This document shows positions 15,510-24,667 of a stretch of DNA of 45,830 nt, one piece after another. The position numbers were made by a program, and so were the translations under genes. The stretch's first letter is position 1; each line of letters opens with the position of its first letter. This stretch comes from an uncultured Alphaproteobacteria bacterium. Its GTDB lineage: Bacteria > Pseudomonadota > Alphaproteobacteria > RF32 > CAG-239. The notes under the pieces were generated by a model. It made no database searches and was not told where the DNA came from. It worked only from the letters and a program-made list of their open reading frames with translations. Location of the stretch: NCBI GenBank assembly GCA_944390885.1, contig CALXRP010000018.1:1-45830 (forward strand), written 5' to 3'.

Positions 15510-17072
15510 TTACAATGCAGCCGATATCAATTCCTTAGTATATTCTTGTTGCGGATGATTAAAAATTTCTTCACATTCGCCCATTTCCACAATACGTCCG
15601 TCACGCATTACCGCAACTTGGTCTGCAATCGCCCGGACTGCAGCCATATCATGAGAAATAAAAATATAAGAAATCTTTCTTTTCTCCTGAATTTCCTGCA
15701 ACAATTTCATAACCTGTTTCTGAATTGTCACATCCAAGGCTGACGTAGGCTCATCCAGAATAACAATTTCCGGCTCCAAAACCAAAGCCCGAGCAATAGC
15801 AATTCTTTGCCTCTGCCCGCCGGAAAACTCATGAGGGTACTTCTCCAGCATTTCTTTACCAAGCCCAACCTCTTGTAATACCTTAACAATACGCCTTTTT
15901 CTTTCATCTTTTGATAGTTTCGGGAAATGAACATCCAATCCCTCCCCCACGATATCTTCCACATTCATCCTGGGATTCAATGAATTATAAGGGTCTTGAA
16001 AAACAATTTGAACCGTTTTTCTAAACAGCTGCCCAGAAACATTTCCTTCAACACCTTCCAGGCAAACCTGCCCCTTATAAGGAATAAGTCTGGCAAGCGC
16101 AAGCCCCAGCGTTGTCTTTCCTGAACCGGATTCACCCACAATTCCCAGAGTTTTCCCTTGTTTCAGACTTAAAGAAACATTATTAACAGCCTTTAACACC
16201 TCTTTCGGACGCCCCCAAAAACTTTTCTTCAGAACAAATTCAACCAAAATATTTTTAGCGTTCAGCACCGTTTCATGTTTTTTAACATTATTATGTTTTT
16301 TCAAAGAGAAAAACGAGCTTATTAATTCTTTGGTATAGTTTTCTTGCGGATGAGAAAACAATTCTTCCGCCGTATTGGCTTCAACAATTTTTCCGTCTTT
16401 CATAACGCAGATATAATCGGCAATTTTTTTCACCAGCCGCAAATCATGGCTGATAAAAATAATTGCCATGCCTGTTTTTTCCTTTAGCTTGAGCAGCAAA
16501 TCAATAATTTGTTTTTGTACCGTCACATCAAGAGCCGTCGTCGGCTCGTCCGCAATTAATATTTCCGGATTATTAGCCATTGCCATTGCTATCATAACCC
16601 TTTGCCGCTGTCCGCCGGAAAGCTCAAACGGATAAGTCTCCATCCGCCGGCGGGCATTTTTGATTCCTGTCATCTTCAAAAGCCTTAACGCTTCTTTTCG
16701 CGCCTGCATATCATTATAACCGCGGTGCAAAATCAACGTTTCGGCAATTTGCCGGCCAATCTTATGCAAAGGATTCAACGATGACATGGGTTCTTGAAAT
16801 ATAAGCGAGATCTTATCGCCCCTAACTTTTTGAATATCTTTTGTTTTTAAAAGATTCATACCTCCAAAAAGAATCTCGGAACGAGCATCATATTTAAATT
16901 TTTCTAAAGCAAGAAGATTCAAAACGGATAAAGCTGTCAATGTTTTTCCGGATCCGGATTCACCGACAATACCAAGGATTTCTCCTTTTTCCAAAGACAA
17001 AGAAACGTCATCAAGCAAACGACGGCCGTCTGAAAGTTTCAATCCCAAATGTCTGATCTCCAACAATGCCAT
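15510..17072 (-). CDS. yejF: Peptide ABC transporter, double ATP-binding protein YejF
   Basis: A 520-aa cytosolic ATPase with two complete ABC domains. Each shows Walker A GESGSGKT (about residues 36-43 and 311-318), a signature LSGGQRQR or FSGGQRQR, Walker B ILIADEPT or VILDEPTS, and the H-loop SHD. The OppD/OppF-type fused layout and length match YejF (about 529 aa), the energy subunit of the oligopeptide/microcin C importer YejABEF. It overlaps yejE by one base (TGATG). It is the last gene of a minus-strand unit with the 905-residue membrane protein and yejE; no terminator is evident after it. Confidence 0.92.
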   Translation of the reverse strand: MALLEIRHLGLKLSDGRRLLDDVSLSLEKGEILGIVGESGSGKTLTALSVLNLLALEKFKYDARSEILFGGMNLLKTKDIQKVRGDKISLIFQEPMSSLNPLHKIGRQIAETLILHRGYNDMQARKEALRLLKMTGIKNARRRMETYPFELSGGQRQRVMIAMAMANNPEILIADEPTTALDVTVQKQIIDLLLKLKEKTGMAIIFISHDLRLVKKIADYICVMKDGKIVEANTAEELFSHPQENYTKELISSFFSLKKHNNVKKHETVLNAKNILVEFVLKKSFWGRPKEVLKAVNNVSLSLKQGKTLGIVGESGSGKTTLGLALARLIPYKGQVCLEGVEGNVSGQLFRKTVQIVFQDPYNSLNPRMNVEDIVGEGLDVHFPKLSKDERKRRIVKVLQEVGLGKEMLEKYPHEFSGGQRQRIAIARALVLEPEIVILDEPTSALDVTIQKQVMKLLQEIQEKRKISYIFISHDMAAVRAIADQVAVMRDGRIVEMGECEEIFNHPQQEYTKELISAAL

Positions 17073-18124
17073 CAGCGATTTTTCCTTGCATCAAAAGCAT
17101 CTCGCACCCCTTCACCGATAAAAATAAGCAAAGTCAGCAAAACAGACAGTACGATAAAAATAGAAATTCCGATCCATGGTGCCTGCAAATTATCTTTTCC
17201 TTGCCGCACCAAATCTCCTAAAGACGGATAATCATAAGGCAGTCCGAACCCCAGAAAATCCAACGCTGTCAAAGAAACAATCGCCCCTGACATAATAAAC
17301 GGAACAAATGTAATTGTTGCAATAATGGCATTAGGAAGAATATGGCGATACATAATCCGCCAATTACTGACACCCAAGGCCCTGGCCGCCTGAACAAACT
17401 CAAAATTACGCGTTCTCAAAAACTCTGCCCGCACCACACCAGTCAAACTCATCCAGGAAAAAAAGATCAAAATGACCAAGAGACTAAAAAAAGTCGGCGT
17501 AAAAATACTGGCCACAATAATCAAAACAAAAAGCTGGGGCAAAGCTTCCCAAATTTCAAGTATTCTTTGCATAAACAAATCTGTTTTTCCGCCAAAATAC
17601 CCTTGTATGGCTCCGGCGGCAATCCCGATTGCAGAAGAAATCACGGTCAACAAAAAAGCAAAAATCACAGAAAGTCTGATACCGTATAAAATTCTGGCAA
17701 TAATATCCCTGCCCTCATCATCCGTTCCGAGCCAATGCCGACGAGATGGAGCAGACGGTGTCGGCGTAGTCAAACCATAATCAACGGTATTAAAAGAAAA
17801 CGGCAGCAAAGGCCAAATCATCCAGCCGTTTTTCTCAATATTATCAATCAGATATTTGTCTTTATAATCAGCAGGAGTCGGAAAATCCCCACCAAAATCC
17901 GCATCGGTATAAGTTTTCAAAACCGGAAAATAAATTTCATTATTGTACTTTAGAATCAATGGTTTATCGTTACAAATTAATTCAGAAAATAAAGAAAGCC
18001 CAAAAACAATAAGAAAAAGCTTAAGAGAAATAACTGCGCGCCGGTTGCGCTGAAAAGCTTTCACTCTCCGCTGATTAACGGGAGAAACTTTTACAGAAAG
18101 AAAGCTTTTCAACTTTTGCAACAC
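17072..18124 (-). CDS. yejE: Peptide ABC transporter permease YejE
   Basis: A 350-aa inner-membrane permease. The N-terminal region with a large periplasmic loop (FPTPADYKD...) and HWLGTDDEGRDIIARILYG is typical of YejE/DppC-type permeases, followed by five membrane segments and the EAA loop RALGVSNWRIMYRHILPN that docks on the ATPase. Its partners YejA (binding protein) and YejB (first permease), normally upstream in the same operon, are absent here. Its start lies 11 bp after the 905-residue gene. Confidence 0.92.
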   Translation of the reverse strand: MLQKLKSFLSVKVSPVNQRRVKAFQRNRRAVISLKLFLIVFGLSLFSELICNDKPLILKYNNEIYFPVLKTYTDADFGGDFPTPADYKDKYLIDNIEKNGWMIWPLLPFSFNTVDYGLTTPTPSAPSRRHWLGTDDEGRDIIARILYGIRLSVIFAFLLTVISSAIGIAAGAIQGYFGGKTDLFMQRILEIWEALPQLFVLIIVASIFTPTFFSLLVILIFFSWMSLTGVVRAEFLRTRNFEFVQAARALGVSNWRIMYRHILPNAIIATITFVPFIMSGAIVSLTALDFLGFGLPYDYPSLGDLVRQGKDNLQAPWIGISIFIVLSVLLTLLIFIGEGVRDAFDARKNR

Positions 18125-18135
18125 GGAACCGTCCC

Positions 18136-20853
18136 TTATTTCTGCGCTTTACCAGCAACATCGGTTTTCTTTTTTTCGTCTGCGGTTTCAGAAACTTTAA
18201 CATCTTCCGGTGGAGTACTGCCGGAAACCTCTTCCGTTACCGACTTTTTGTCTTCAACTTTTTGCTCTGGAACAGTAGAATTTTCTGTCTTTTCATCAAT
18301 CTTCATCAAAGTTCCGACACTTTTACCATCTTGTGCCGGTATATTGACTTCTTCGTGAGGCACAGTTTTCATTTCCTGAACCTCTGGCTGATCATCCGAA
18401 GGAAGACCGAGTTCATCTCCCAATTCATCAAACTCAGAAACCTGCTCCGAAGACAAAAGCTCAGTTTCTTCCGTTTCTGTTTTTTCAACAGCTTCTTCTA
18501 TCGGCTGTTTTTCCTCAGTATTTTCTTCTGATGAGGCTTTATTGATCTCTTTGTCTGTCGCCGCTACATCACCCGACGAACTATTTTCAGCATCAGAAGT
18601 TTTTTCGGAATCATCAGAAACCTCAGTCGGCTTATCTTCTTTTACCGAATTTTCATCAACATCTTTAGACGGTTCGACTTTATTTTCTTCCGGCTGCACA
18701 CTGGCGGCCTCTGGCTTGCTCTGCTCTGTTTTCTGTTCTGTCGGAACAGATTTTTTCTCTGCAGGAACAATAGCTTCCGGCTCTTTCTTCACATTGTTTT
18801 CTGCAGGTTTTTCAGCCACTTTTTCTGTTTTAGGCTGAATTTTTGCCTTTTCGCTCACACCTTCTTTTTCTGCCTTGACCTGAGCAGGAGCGGGAACAGT
18901 ACCGGCCTTGGGCAAAACCGCCGACTTTTCTTTGCCGGAAACACCTGTGGCCTTTTGAGCTGCTTTCCAATCTTTATACCAGGCAACAAATTTTTCCGAA
19001 GCAGCGTTAATATCCTCTTTGGTAATTTTATGTTCTTCCAAAGCCTTAACCAGATTCTTATAAACTTCGGCATGAACGCCTAAAGTTTTTTCTGGACGAC
19101 AGTCACCTTTTTTGAACAAATACTTTTGCAAAATTTCCGGCGCCATACAAATCTCTTTTTTAACGCCGAAACCATGACGCAGCGGATCTCTGATAGCCAT
19201 AGACACACTTTGTTTATTTTGCAGATTTTCAGCGGCGACTGTCGTTACATTATCATCCAGACCATTCAACCCCTGAATAATCAAAACAGTTTTCTTTGCC
19301 TGACCATTTTTCTGCAGTTCATCCATAAATGCCTGCAAGCTCCCATAAGTACAGGCCAACTGATCAAAATACGCATCACGTTTTTTGGTCAGTGGGGCAG
19401 CCTGACCAAACTCCAGATCATCTTTGCGAACCCATTGATTAAGAGGTTTCATCCGGCAAAATTCATCATAAACATACATATCGGCCGGCAAATCCATCTT
19501 AACAAAATAAGCTGCATCACCTTTTGCCTTAGTCATATCAACGGCGACCCGTTTCAAAACATCAAACGAATCAACCACATAAAGTTTATCATACGATGTC
19601 CCGATAAACGGCACGTTATTTACATTCAAAAATGTATCCAATACCGAATACAACATGGAAGACCCTTTGGCCAATCCCGTACTTTCCAGCCATTCGCCGG
19701 CCAGAATCAAAACCTTGTCCGCCGTTGACAAACTGCCATCTCCGAGGTTGAGCGGAAAATTGTTTTTTTCCACACAATGGTTAACAGCCGGTCCGTTATT
19801 TTTCAAACACAGTTCCAGACCTTGTGTTTGATAAGCATTAATCTCATAGCCCGAGCGGGACAAAACATCAAATATCCGGTTATCTCTCAAATAAAGCTTG
19901 TCGGAATTAACCCGGCTGAAATTCCAATTTCCAAAATGCCATGGAGTCTTCAACACAAAATCTTCAGTCTTTTTGTGGCTTCCGGCATTTAAGGTGCTGA
20001 TCAGATTATTTACGGCATTTTTATCAGCCACCATTGCATTGGTATACATGGTAAAATCGTTATTATTATAAAAACCGAGCATTGCGGCCAAAGCCTTCCG
20101 AGCTTTCGGATTATCTTTTGCTACCGATTGCAGATAAGAATACGAAGCCAGATTCGGCATGGCAATATACACAAATTTTTTGCCTTTTCCGCGGGGTTTG
20201 TCGGCAGGATTCTCATAAACAACGCGAAAATCATGGTTTTTATGACGTTCAATATAAGAATCAAAACCAATACCGGCAAAGATCAGCAACAAAATTCCAA
20301 TAAAATAAGTTACGGTAGATTTTCTTGCCGTTTTTCCGAAAACAAACATAACCAGGGCAACAAGCGCTGCCAATATATAGTGAGAATATTCGGCAAAATA
20401 GGAAGAGTCGTTTCCGGCATAAAGTTTCGCCCAGTCATACAAAACAGCCCCTTTGTCAAATAAGGCAAACTGATTTACTGATGCCAGAAAAACGGCTGCT
20501 GCCACGGCCGCCAAAAACAGATTCTGTAAAAACTCCGAAAAAGAAAGCAGAAAAATAAAGGCAAAACAAATTGCCGCTATTCCGGCCAAGATCATCCAAA
20601 CTTCATCAACCGGCAGTGCCTGCGTACCAAAAACGCCCATACTTCCGGCTCCGCAAAACAGCATAAAATTAATGCCGATCAACAAAGAGGCAATAAGCGT
20701 TTTTTGCAGCAAATCCAAAAGATAAACAAAAAACTTACGTTTTTTCTTAGGTTTCTGAACATTTTGTTTTTTGGCAGGAGCCTTAACCTGTTGCGGTTTT
20801 GGCTGAGGTTGAGGTTCGGGTCTTTGTTCGGAACTAATAATTACATCATCCAT
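18136..20853 (-). CDS. Five-TM membrane protein with degenerate sulfatase-like domain and long acidic tail
   Basis: A 905-aa protein. A Pro/Gln/Lys-rich cytosolic leader (1-43) is followed by five hydrophobic segments (about 45-70, 85-105, 110-130, 155-173, 180-198), a periplasmic domain (about 215-620) and a low-complexity tail (about 640-905) rich in Glu, Lys, Ser, Pro and Thr. Five membrane helices before a large periplasmic domain is the layout of EptA-type phosphoethanolamine transferases, and segments such as RIFDVLSRSGYEINAYQTQG and KKTVLIIQGLNG resemble parts of the alkaline phosphatase/sulfatase fold. The usual catalytic Thr/Ser (expected near YIAMPNLASY) and the metal-binding SDHG are missing, so it may be catalytically dead. 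The family assignment is an inference; the tail may be cell-wall or envelope spanning. It precedes yejE by 11 bp. Confidence 0.6.
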   Translation of the reverse strand: MDDVIISSEQRPEPQPQPKPQQVKAPAKKQNVQKPKKKRKFFVYLLDLLQKTLIASLLIGINFMLFCGAGSMGVFGTQALPVDEVWMILAGIAAICFAFIFLLSFSEFLQNLFLAAVAAAVFLASVNQFALFDKGAVLYDWAKLYAGNDSSYFAEYSHYILAALVALVMFVFGKTARKSTVTYFIGILLLIFAGIGFDSYIERHKNHDFRVVYENPADKPRGKGKKFVYIAMPNLASYSYLQSVAKDNPKARKALAAMLGFYNNNDFTMYTNAMVADKNAVNNLISTLNAGSHKKTEDFVLKTPWHFGNWNFSRVNSDKLYLRDNRIFDVLSRSGYEINAYQTQGLELCLKNNGPAVNHCVEKNNFPLNLGDGSLSTADKVLILAGEWLESTGLAKGSSMLYSVLDTFLNVNNVPFIGTSYDKLYVVDSFDVLKRVAVDMTKAKGDAAYFVKMDLPADMYVYDEFCRMKPLNQWVRKDDLEFGQAAPLTKKRDAYFDQLACTYGSLQAFMDELQKNGQAKKTVLIIQGLNGLDDNVTTVAAENLQNKQSVSMAIRDPLRHGFGVKKEICMAPEILQKYLFKKGDCRPEKTLGVHAEVYKNLVKALEEHKITKEDINAASEKFVAWYKDWKAAQKATGVSGKEKSAVLPKAGTVPAPAQVKAEKEGVSEKAKIQPKTEKVAEKPAENNVKKEPEAIVPAEKKSVPTEQKTEQSKPEAASVQPEENKVEPSKDVDENSVKEDKPTEVSDDSEKTSDAENSSSGDVAATDKEINKASSEENTEEKQPIEEAVEKTETEETELLSSEQVSEFDELGDELGLPSDDQPEVQEMKTVPHEEVNIPAQDGKSVGTLMKIDEKTENSTVPEQKVEDKKSVTEEVSGSTPPEDVKVSETADEKKKTDVAGKAQK

Positions 20854-20923
20854 TTCTGTGACTTTCCAAAGTTATTCAACTTAAACAATTGGAAATATAA
20901 TAACCGATTTTGCTGATATTTAA

Positions 20924-20965
20924 AGCAAAAAACCTCAGGGCTTGCATAACTCCTGAGGTTTTTGA
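20924..20965 (-). terminator. Intrinsic terminator after rpsD
   Basis: AACCTCAGG (20931-20939) pairs with CCTGAGGTT (20952-20960); on the minus strand a T run follows the stem, 18-50 bp after the rpsD stop. Confidence 0.85.
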
Positions 20966-20982
20966 TTTTCCTACCGGATTGA

Positions 20983-21597
20983 TTATCTGGAGTAGAACTC
21001 GATAACCAGATTCGGTTCCTGTTGGCAGGCATAAGGAATGTCGTCAAATTTCGGAACAAAAGTATATTTGGCAGTCAGCTTTTTGCTGTCAACTTCCAAA
21101 TATCCCGGAAAATCGCGGCTGGTCGATTCAACTGCAGCAATAACGATCGGCAGCTGTTTAGATTTTTCGCGAACTTCAATAACATCCCCTGCTTTAACCA
21201 TATAAGAAGGAATGTTTACTTTTTTGCCGTTAACCAGAATATGACCGTGGTTAACAAACTGGCGGGCAGCAAAAATCGTCGGAACAAATTTAGCTTTGTA
21301 AACCAGGTTGTCCAAACGAGATTCCAGAATACCGACCAGGTTTTCGGCGGCATCACCGGTTCTGCGAATGGCTTCAACATAATATTTGTGGAACTGTTTT
21401 TCAGAAACGTTGCCGTAATATGTTTTCAATTTCTGTTTGGCATAAAGCTGTTCACCGTAGTCAGTCTGTTTTTTTCTTCTCTGACCGTGCTGACCCGGAG
21501 CATATTCTCTTTTTGCAAAAGAGCTGTTCGGGTTGCCCCACAGGCTGCTCAGATATGTACGTTCAACTTTTTTCTTTGCAGAAACAATACTTTTCAT
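20983..21597 (-). CDS. rpsD: 30S ribosomal protein S4
   Basis: A 204-aa primary 16S rRNA-binding protein that nucleates the body of the small subunit. Typical features are [14 protein letters not shown] (about 31-44), the S4 RNA-binding domain (about 92-155, with [11 protein letters not shown] and [20 protein letters not shown]) and the C-terminal end VIEFYSR. AAGGA lies 7 nt before ATG 21597. It is a single-gene unit here. In many bacteria S4 sits in the alpha operon; standalone rpsD is usual in Alphaproteobacteria. The 236 bp before it are GC-richer with short inverted repeats (e.g. CCCG/CGGG near 21690) and could hold a regulatory leader, but I see no clear fold. Confidence 0.98.
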   Translation of the reverse strand: MKSIVSAKKKVERTYLSSLWGNPNSSFAKREYAPGQHGQRRKKQTDYGEQLYAKQKLKTYYGNVSEKQFHKYYVEAIRRTGDAAENLVGILESRLDNLVYKAKFVPTIFAARQFVNHGHILVNGKKVNIPSYMVKAGDVIEVREKSKQLPIVIAAVESTSRDFPGYLEVDSKKLTAKYTFVPKFDDIPYACQQEPNLVIEFYSR

Positions 21598-21833
21598 AAA
21601 TTTTTCCTTTTTTTAATTCATTAACATTATTGTCCCGATAGTTTTACGCTGCGATCCCCAAGCCCGAAGCCTTGTTTCCGCCCGCAAAACGGGGTTTTTG
21701 TTCAACCCGCATTCTCGGAAGTGAGCGTAATTTACAACAAATAATCGGATATTTCAAGAAAAATATTCAAAAACATCTGGATTTTTCACACAAATAACCT
21801 AATATTAAGGCAACAAAGGAGTTTCTTGTACAA

Positions 21834-23609
21834 ATGTCTTACAATCTGCTTTTTCAACGCGCATTAGCCTTGCACGATGCCGGAAATCTTGCAGCCGCGG
21901 AGCAAATATACCGGCAAATCCTGGAAACCTCGCCCCGCCAACCTGACGTACTGAACCTGCTGGGGCTCATTGCCCAGGAACGGGGAATAGAACAGGAAGC
22001 CGTAAATCTGTTTTATCAGGCCATCCGTTATGCACCGGAAGAAAAAGCGCCTTATTTTTTTAACTTGGGCGTTTCCCTGGCAAATTGGCACAAACCACAC
22101 GAAGCAGCCGAAGCTTTTCAAAAAGTCATCTCTCTGGCACCGGAAATCAAAGAAACATACCTGCACCTCGGAAACCTGTATCGGGACGAGGGAGAAGAAG
22201 AAAAAGCCCGCAGTTACTATGAACAGGCACTCTTAAAAGATCCACAATATTACGAGGCAAAAGTCCGCCTTGCCCTGCTCGGCCGTGAAGAAGAAACCCT
22301 GCCGACATTAGAAGCTCTTTCCCATCAAAATCCGCAAGAACCTTTGGCCTTTTATCACCTGGCCGAAATCTCCCGTCGCCGGAAAGATTTTCAAAAAGCG
22401 GAAGACTATGCCCAAAAAGCCTTACAGCTTGTGCCGCAAAATGCCGACATCAATCTTTTGCTCGGAGAAATCTGCCTGCAGAGCGGTCAAGAAGAACAAG
22501 CCCGGCAGTTTTTTTTCCGCACGCTTGAGCTGGCACCGAACAATATTCCCGCCCTTGTCAACTGCGCGGGCTTTCTGGCAGAAACCAATCCGGAAGAAGC
22601 CGAAAAGCTTTATCTCCGGGCCATTGAACTGGATAAGAAAAATTTTGATGCTTATCTTAATTACGCCGTTTTGCTGCAAAAGCAAAAACGCCTTCCCGAG
22701 GCTTTGGAAACCTACCGCAGCGCTATTCTGATAAACCCGGAATCTGCCGAAGCCTCCAACAACCTCGGACTGATATTAAAAGATACCGGCGATTGTACTG
22801 AAGCACTGGGCTTGCTGTTCAATGCCCTAAAGCATGCCTCGGAAAAAGAAGAAATATCGTTAAACATCATGGAAACTCTTGTTTCCTTTTACCGTTCGGG
22901 CAAAAGCGAAGATGCAAAAAAAATCGCCGCCAACTGGGCCGCCCAATACCCGGCCAATATCTACGCCCGGCATATCGACGCCGTTTTTAAAGGAGAAAAC
23001 ATTGCGCTTGATAAAGTTTTTATTCAAAAGTTTTTTAACCATTTCGCTGATACTTACGAGCTGGTTCTCCAAAATGTTGGTTACCAGCTTCCGCGAAACT
23101 TTAGAAGCCTTGCAGGAGATGTTAAAGGTACCATTGTGGATCTGGGGTGTGGTTCGGGGCTTATCGGAGAAGCTCTTAAAACGCCGCAAAACCAAATAAT
23201 CGGCATAGACCTCTCTCCCAAAATGCTTGCGCTGGCAAAAAGCAAAAATATTTATGCCGCTTTAATCGAAAGCGACATTACGGATTATCTGCAAAACAAA
23301 CTGCCCCCGGAAACGGCACTGATTACCGCTGCCGACGTATTTTGCTATCTTGACAATCCGGAAGAAATCATCAGGCTCTGCACCCCGCACCGGCTGATAT
23401 TCTCAATCGAAACTTCTGCCGAAACCCCGGACTTCAAACTCTCCGAAACCGGAAGATATAAACATAATCCTTTGTATATTAACAACATTTTAACCAAACA
23501 CGGCTACACTTCAATAAAGCAGACGCCTTTAACGCTCAGAACCGAAAACGGCAAACCGGTTGAAGGAGTCATTTTTACCGTGCAGCAAAAGGAGGCCGGA
23601 AATGACTGA
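21834..23609 (+). CDS. TPR-repeat protein fused to a class I methyltransferase
   Basis: A 591-aa protein. Residues about 1-345 form some nine or ten tetratricopeptide repeats, each with the 34-residue spacing and motifs such as LNLLGLIAQERG, FFNLGVSLANW and ASNNLGLILKDTGD. After a linker, residues about 400-560 are an S-adenosylmethionine methyltransferase domain: motif I VDLGCGSGLIGEAL, motif II GIDLSPKMLALAK and ITAADVFCYLDN. TPR-methyltransferase fusions of this kind are common in Alphaproteobacteria; the target is unknown. It is the first gene of a three-gene operon and overlaps the Nudix gene by 8 bp. Confidence 0.85.
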   Translation: MSYNLLFQRALALHDAGNLAAAEQIYRQILETSPRQPDVLNLLGLIAQERGIEQEAVNLFYQAIRYAPEEKAPYFFNLGVSLANWHKPHEAAEAFQKVISLAPEIKETYLHLGNLYRDEGEEEKARSYYEQALLKDPQYYEAKVRLALLGREEETLPTLEALSHQNPQEPLAFYHLAEISRRRKDFQKAEDYAQKALQLVPQNADINLLLGEICLQSGQEEQARQFFFRTLELAPNNIPALVNCAGFLAETNPEEAEKLYLRAIELDKKNFDAYLNYAVLLQKQKRLPEALETYRSAILINPESAEASNNLGLILKDTGDCTEALGLLFNALKHASEKEEISLNIMETLVSFYRSGKSEDAKKIAANWAAQYPANIYARHIDAVFKGENIALDKVFIQKFFNHFADTYELVLQNVGYQLPRNFRSLAGDVKGTIVDLGCGSGLIGEALKTPQNQIIGIDLSPKMLALAKSKNIYAALIESDITDYLQNKLPPETALITAADVFCYLDNPEEIIRLCTPHRLIFSIETSAETPDFKLSETGRYKHNPLYINNILTKHGYTSIKQTPLTLRTENGKPVEGVIFTVQQKEAGND

Positions 23610-24243
23610 AATGCAGATAGACATTTATGATGAGATGATGAATCCTCTGGGAACGGCATCCATTCTTCAAGCTCATCAGGAAGGCTTATGGCATAAGTCT
23701 TTTCATTGCTGGATCGTTAAACGGGGAGCCAATCACGACCATAAAGTCTGGATTCAGCTCCGCAGCAAAGACAAATACAACAGTCCGCAAAAACTCGATG
23801 TTTCCGCTGCCGGGCATCTCAAAGCCGGAGAAGAGCCCAAAGCCGGCATCCGTAAAGCCGAAGAAGAACTCGGCTTAAAAATCCCGCAGCAGGAAATCAA
23901 CAAACTTTTTACCGCACGTCATATCACCACGCGGCGCAATTATAAAAACTACGAATTCAACCCGACCTATTTGTATGAAACCGACAAAGAACTGAGCGAC
24001 CTGTCGTTGAAAAAAGACCAGGTCGACGGCATATTCGAAGCCGGGCTAAAAGACCTGCAAAACCTGTTTAACAAAAAGGTTTCAAAAATCTTCATCGGCG
24101 GACTGAAGGCTGATGATGAAGGCCGCTTGCAGCCGCACACCGGTTCCGTTGGTATCAATGACTTTGTCGCTCATGATATCAAATATTATCAAAAAGCCCT
24201 CAAAACGATTGAAAACTATTTTGAAGGAAAATCTCTTGCCTGA
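23602..24243 (+). CDS. Nudix family hydrolase
   Basis: A 213-aa cytosolic pyrophosphohydrolase-like protein. The Nudix box is recognisable as AGHLKAGEEPKAGIRKAEEE followed by LGL (about 69-91), but the spacer before the Arg is one residue short and the Glu after Arg is Lys, so catalysis or substrate may differ from MutT. The surrounding DVSAAGHL...KFHCWI-like context is that of the isopentenyl-diphosphate-isomerase-like Nudix branch. The start is ATG 23602 with AAGGAGG 6 nt upstream, 8 bp inside the previous gene. The stop overlaps the GNAT gene by 8 bp. Confidence 0.8.
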   Translation: MTEMQIDIYDEMMNPLGTASILQAHQEGLWHKSFHCWIVKRGANHDHKVWIQLRSKDKYNSPQKLDVSAAGHLKAGEEPKAGIRKAEEELGLKIPQQEINKLFTARHITTRRNYKNYEFNPTYLYETDKELSDLSLKKDQVDGIFEAGLKDLQNLFNKKVSKIFIGGLKADDEGRLQPHTGSVGINDFVAHDIKYYQKALKTIENYFEGKSLA

Positions 24244-24667
24244 GATTCAGATGCTAACCGCCGCCGATTATCCCGAAATTCTGAATGTATGGGAGGCTTC
24301 TGTCCGGGCAACACATCATTTTTTAAAACCCGGAGAAATAGAATTCTACAAACCGCTGATATTAAAATATGCCCTGCCGGAACTGGCGCATTTGTTCGGC
24401 ATTCGACAAGATAACAAACTCTGCGGCTTTATCGGGCTGTCAGAACAAAAAATCGAAATGCTTTTTATCGCGCCGGAATATTTTTGCCGCGGTTTAGGCT
24501 CCCTGCTCCTCAATCATGCCGTAATGCTCGGTTACAAACTGGTTGACGTAAACGAAGAAAACCCCGGAGCGCTCAAATTTTATCAGCGCCGGGACTTTCA
24601 TGTCGTTTCACGGGATGAGTTTGACGATAACGGCAAGCCCCACCCCATTTTGCATCTGAGTCTTTAG
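24236..24667 (+). CDS. GNAT N-acetyltransferase, YjaB-like
   Basis: A 143-aa acyl-CoA N-acyltransferase. The acetyl-CoA pyrophosphate loop is APEYFCRGLGSLLL (R/Q-x-x-G-x-G/A form), preceded by the strand IEMLFI and followed by VNEENPGALKFYQRRDF, all close to E. coli YjaB, as is the C-terminal DDNGKPHPILHL. The start is taken as TTG 24236: AAGGA lies 7 nt before it, and the following ATG (24251) has none. This gives an 8-bp overlap with the Nudix gene, the same as at the previous junction. Its stop codon directly abuts the stop of the convergent pmbA, with no terminator between. Confidence 0.82.
   Translation: MPEIQMLTAADYPEILNVWEASVRATHHFLKPGEIEFYKPLILKYALPELAHLFGIRQDNKLCGFIGLSEQKIEMLFIAPEYFCRGLGSLLLNHAVMLGYKLVDVNEENPGALKFYQRRDFHVVSRDEFDDNGKPHPILHLSL

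Noticed and set aside
15346..15558. Plus-strand 70-codon frame overlapping the end of yejF
   Set aside because: TTG start with no ribosome site, crosses into yejF antisense and has a composition typical of AT-rich noncoding DNA.
18136..18900. Long antisense frames opposite the acidic tail of the 905-aa protein
   Set aside because: They are shadows of the Glu/Lys/Ser-rich coding strand; no ribosome sites and no protein-like features.
21598..21833. Ribosomal protein S4 autoregulatory leader
   Set aside because: Some GC-rich short inverted repeats exist, but no defined pseudoknot or known S4 leader could be drawn by hand.
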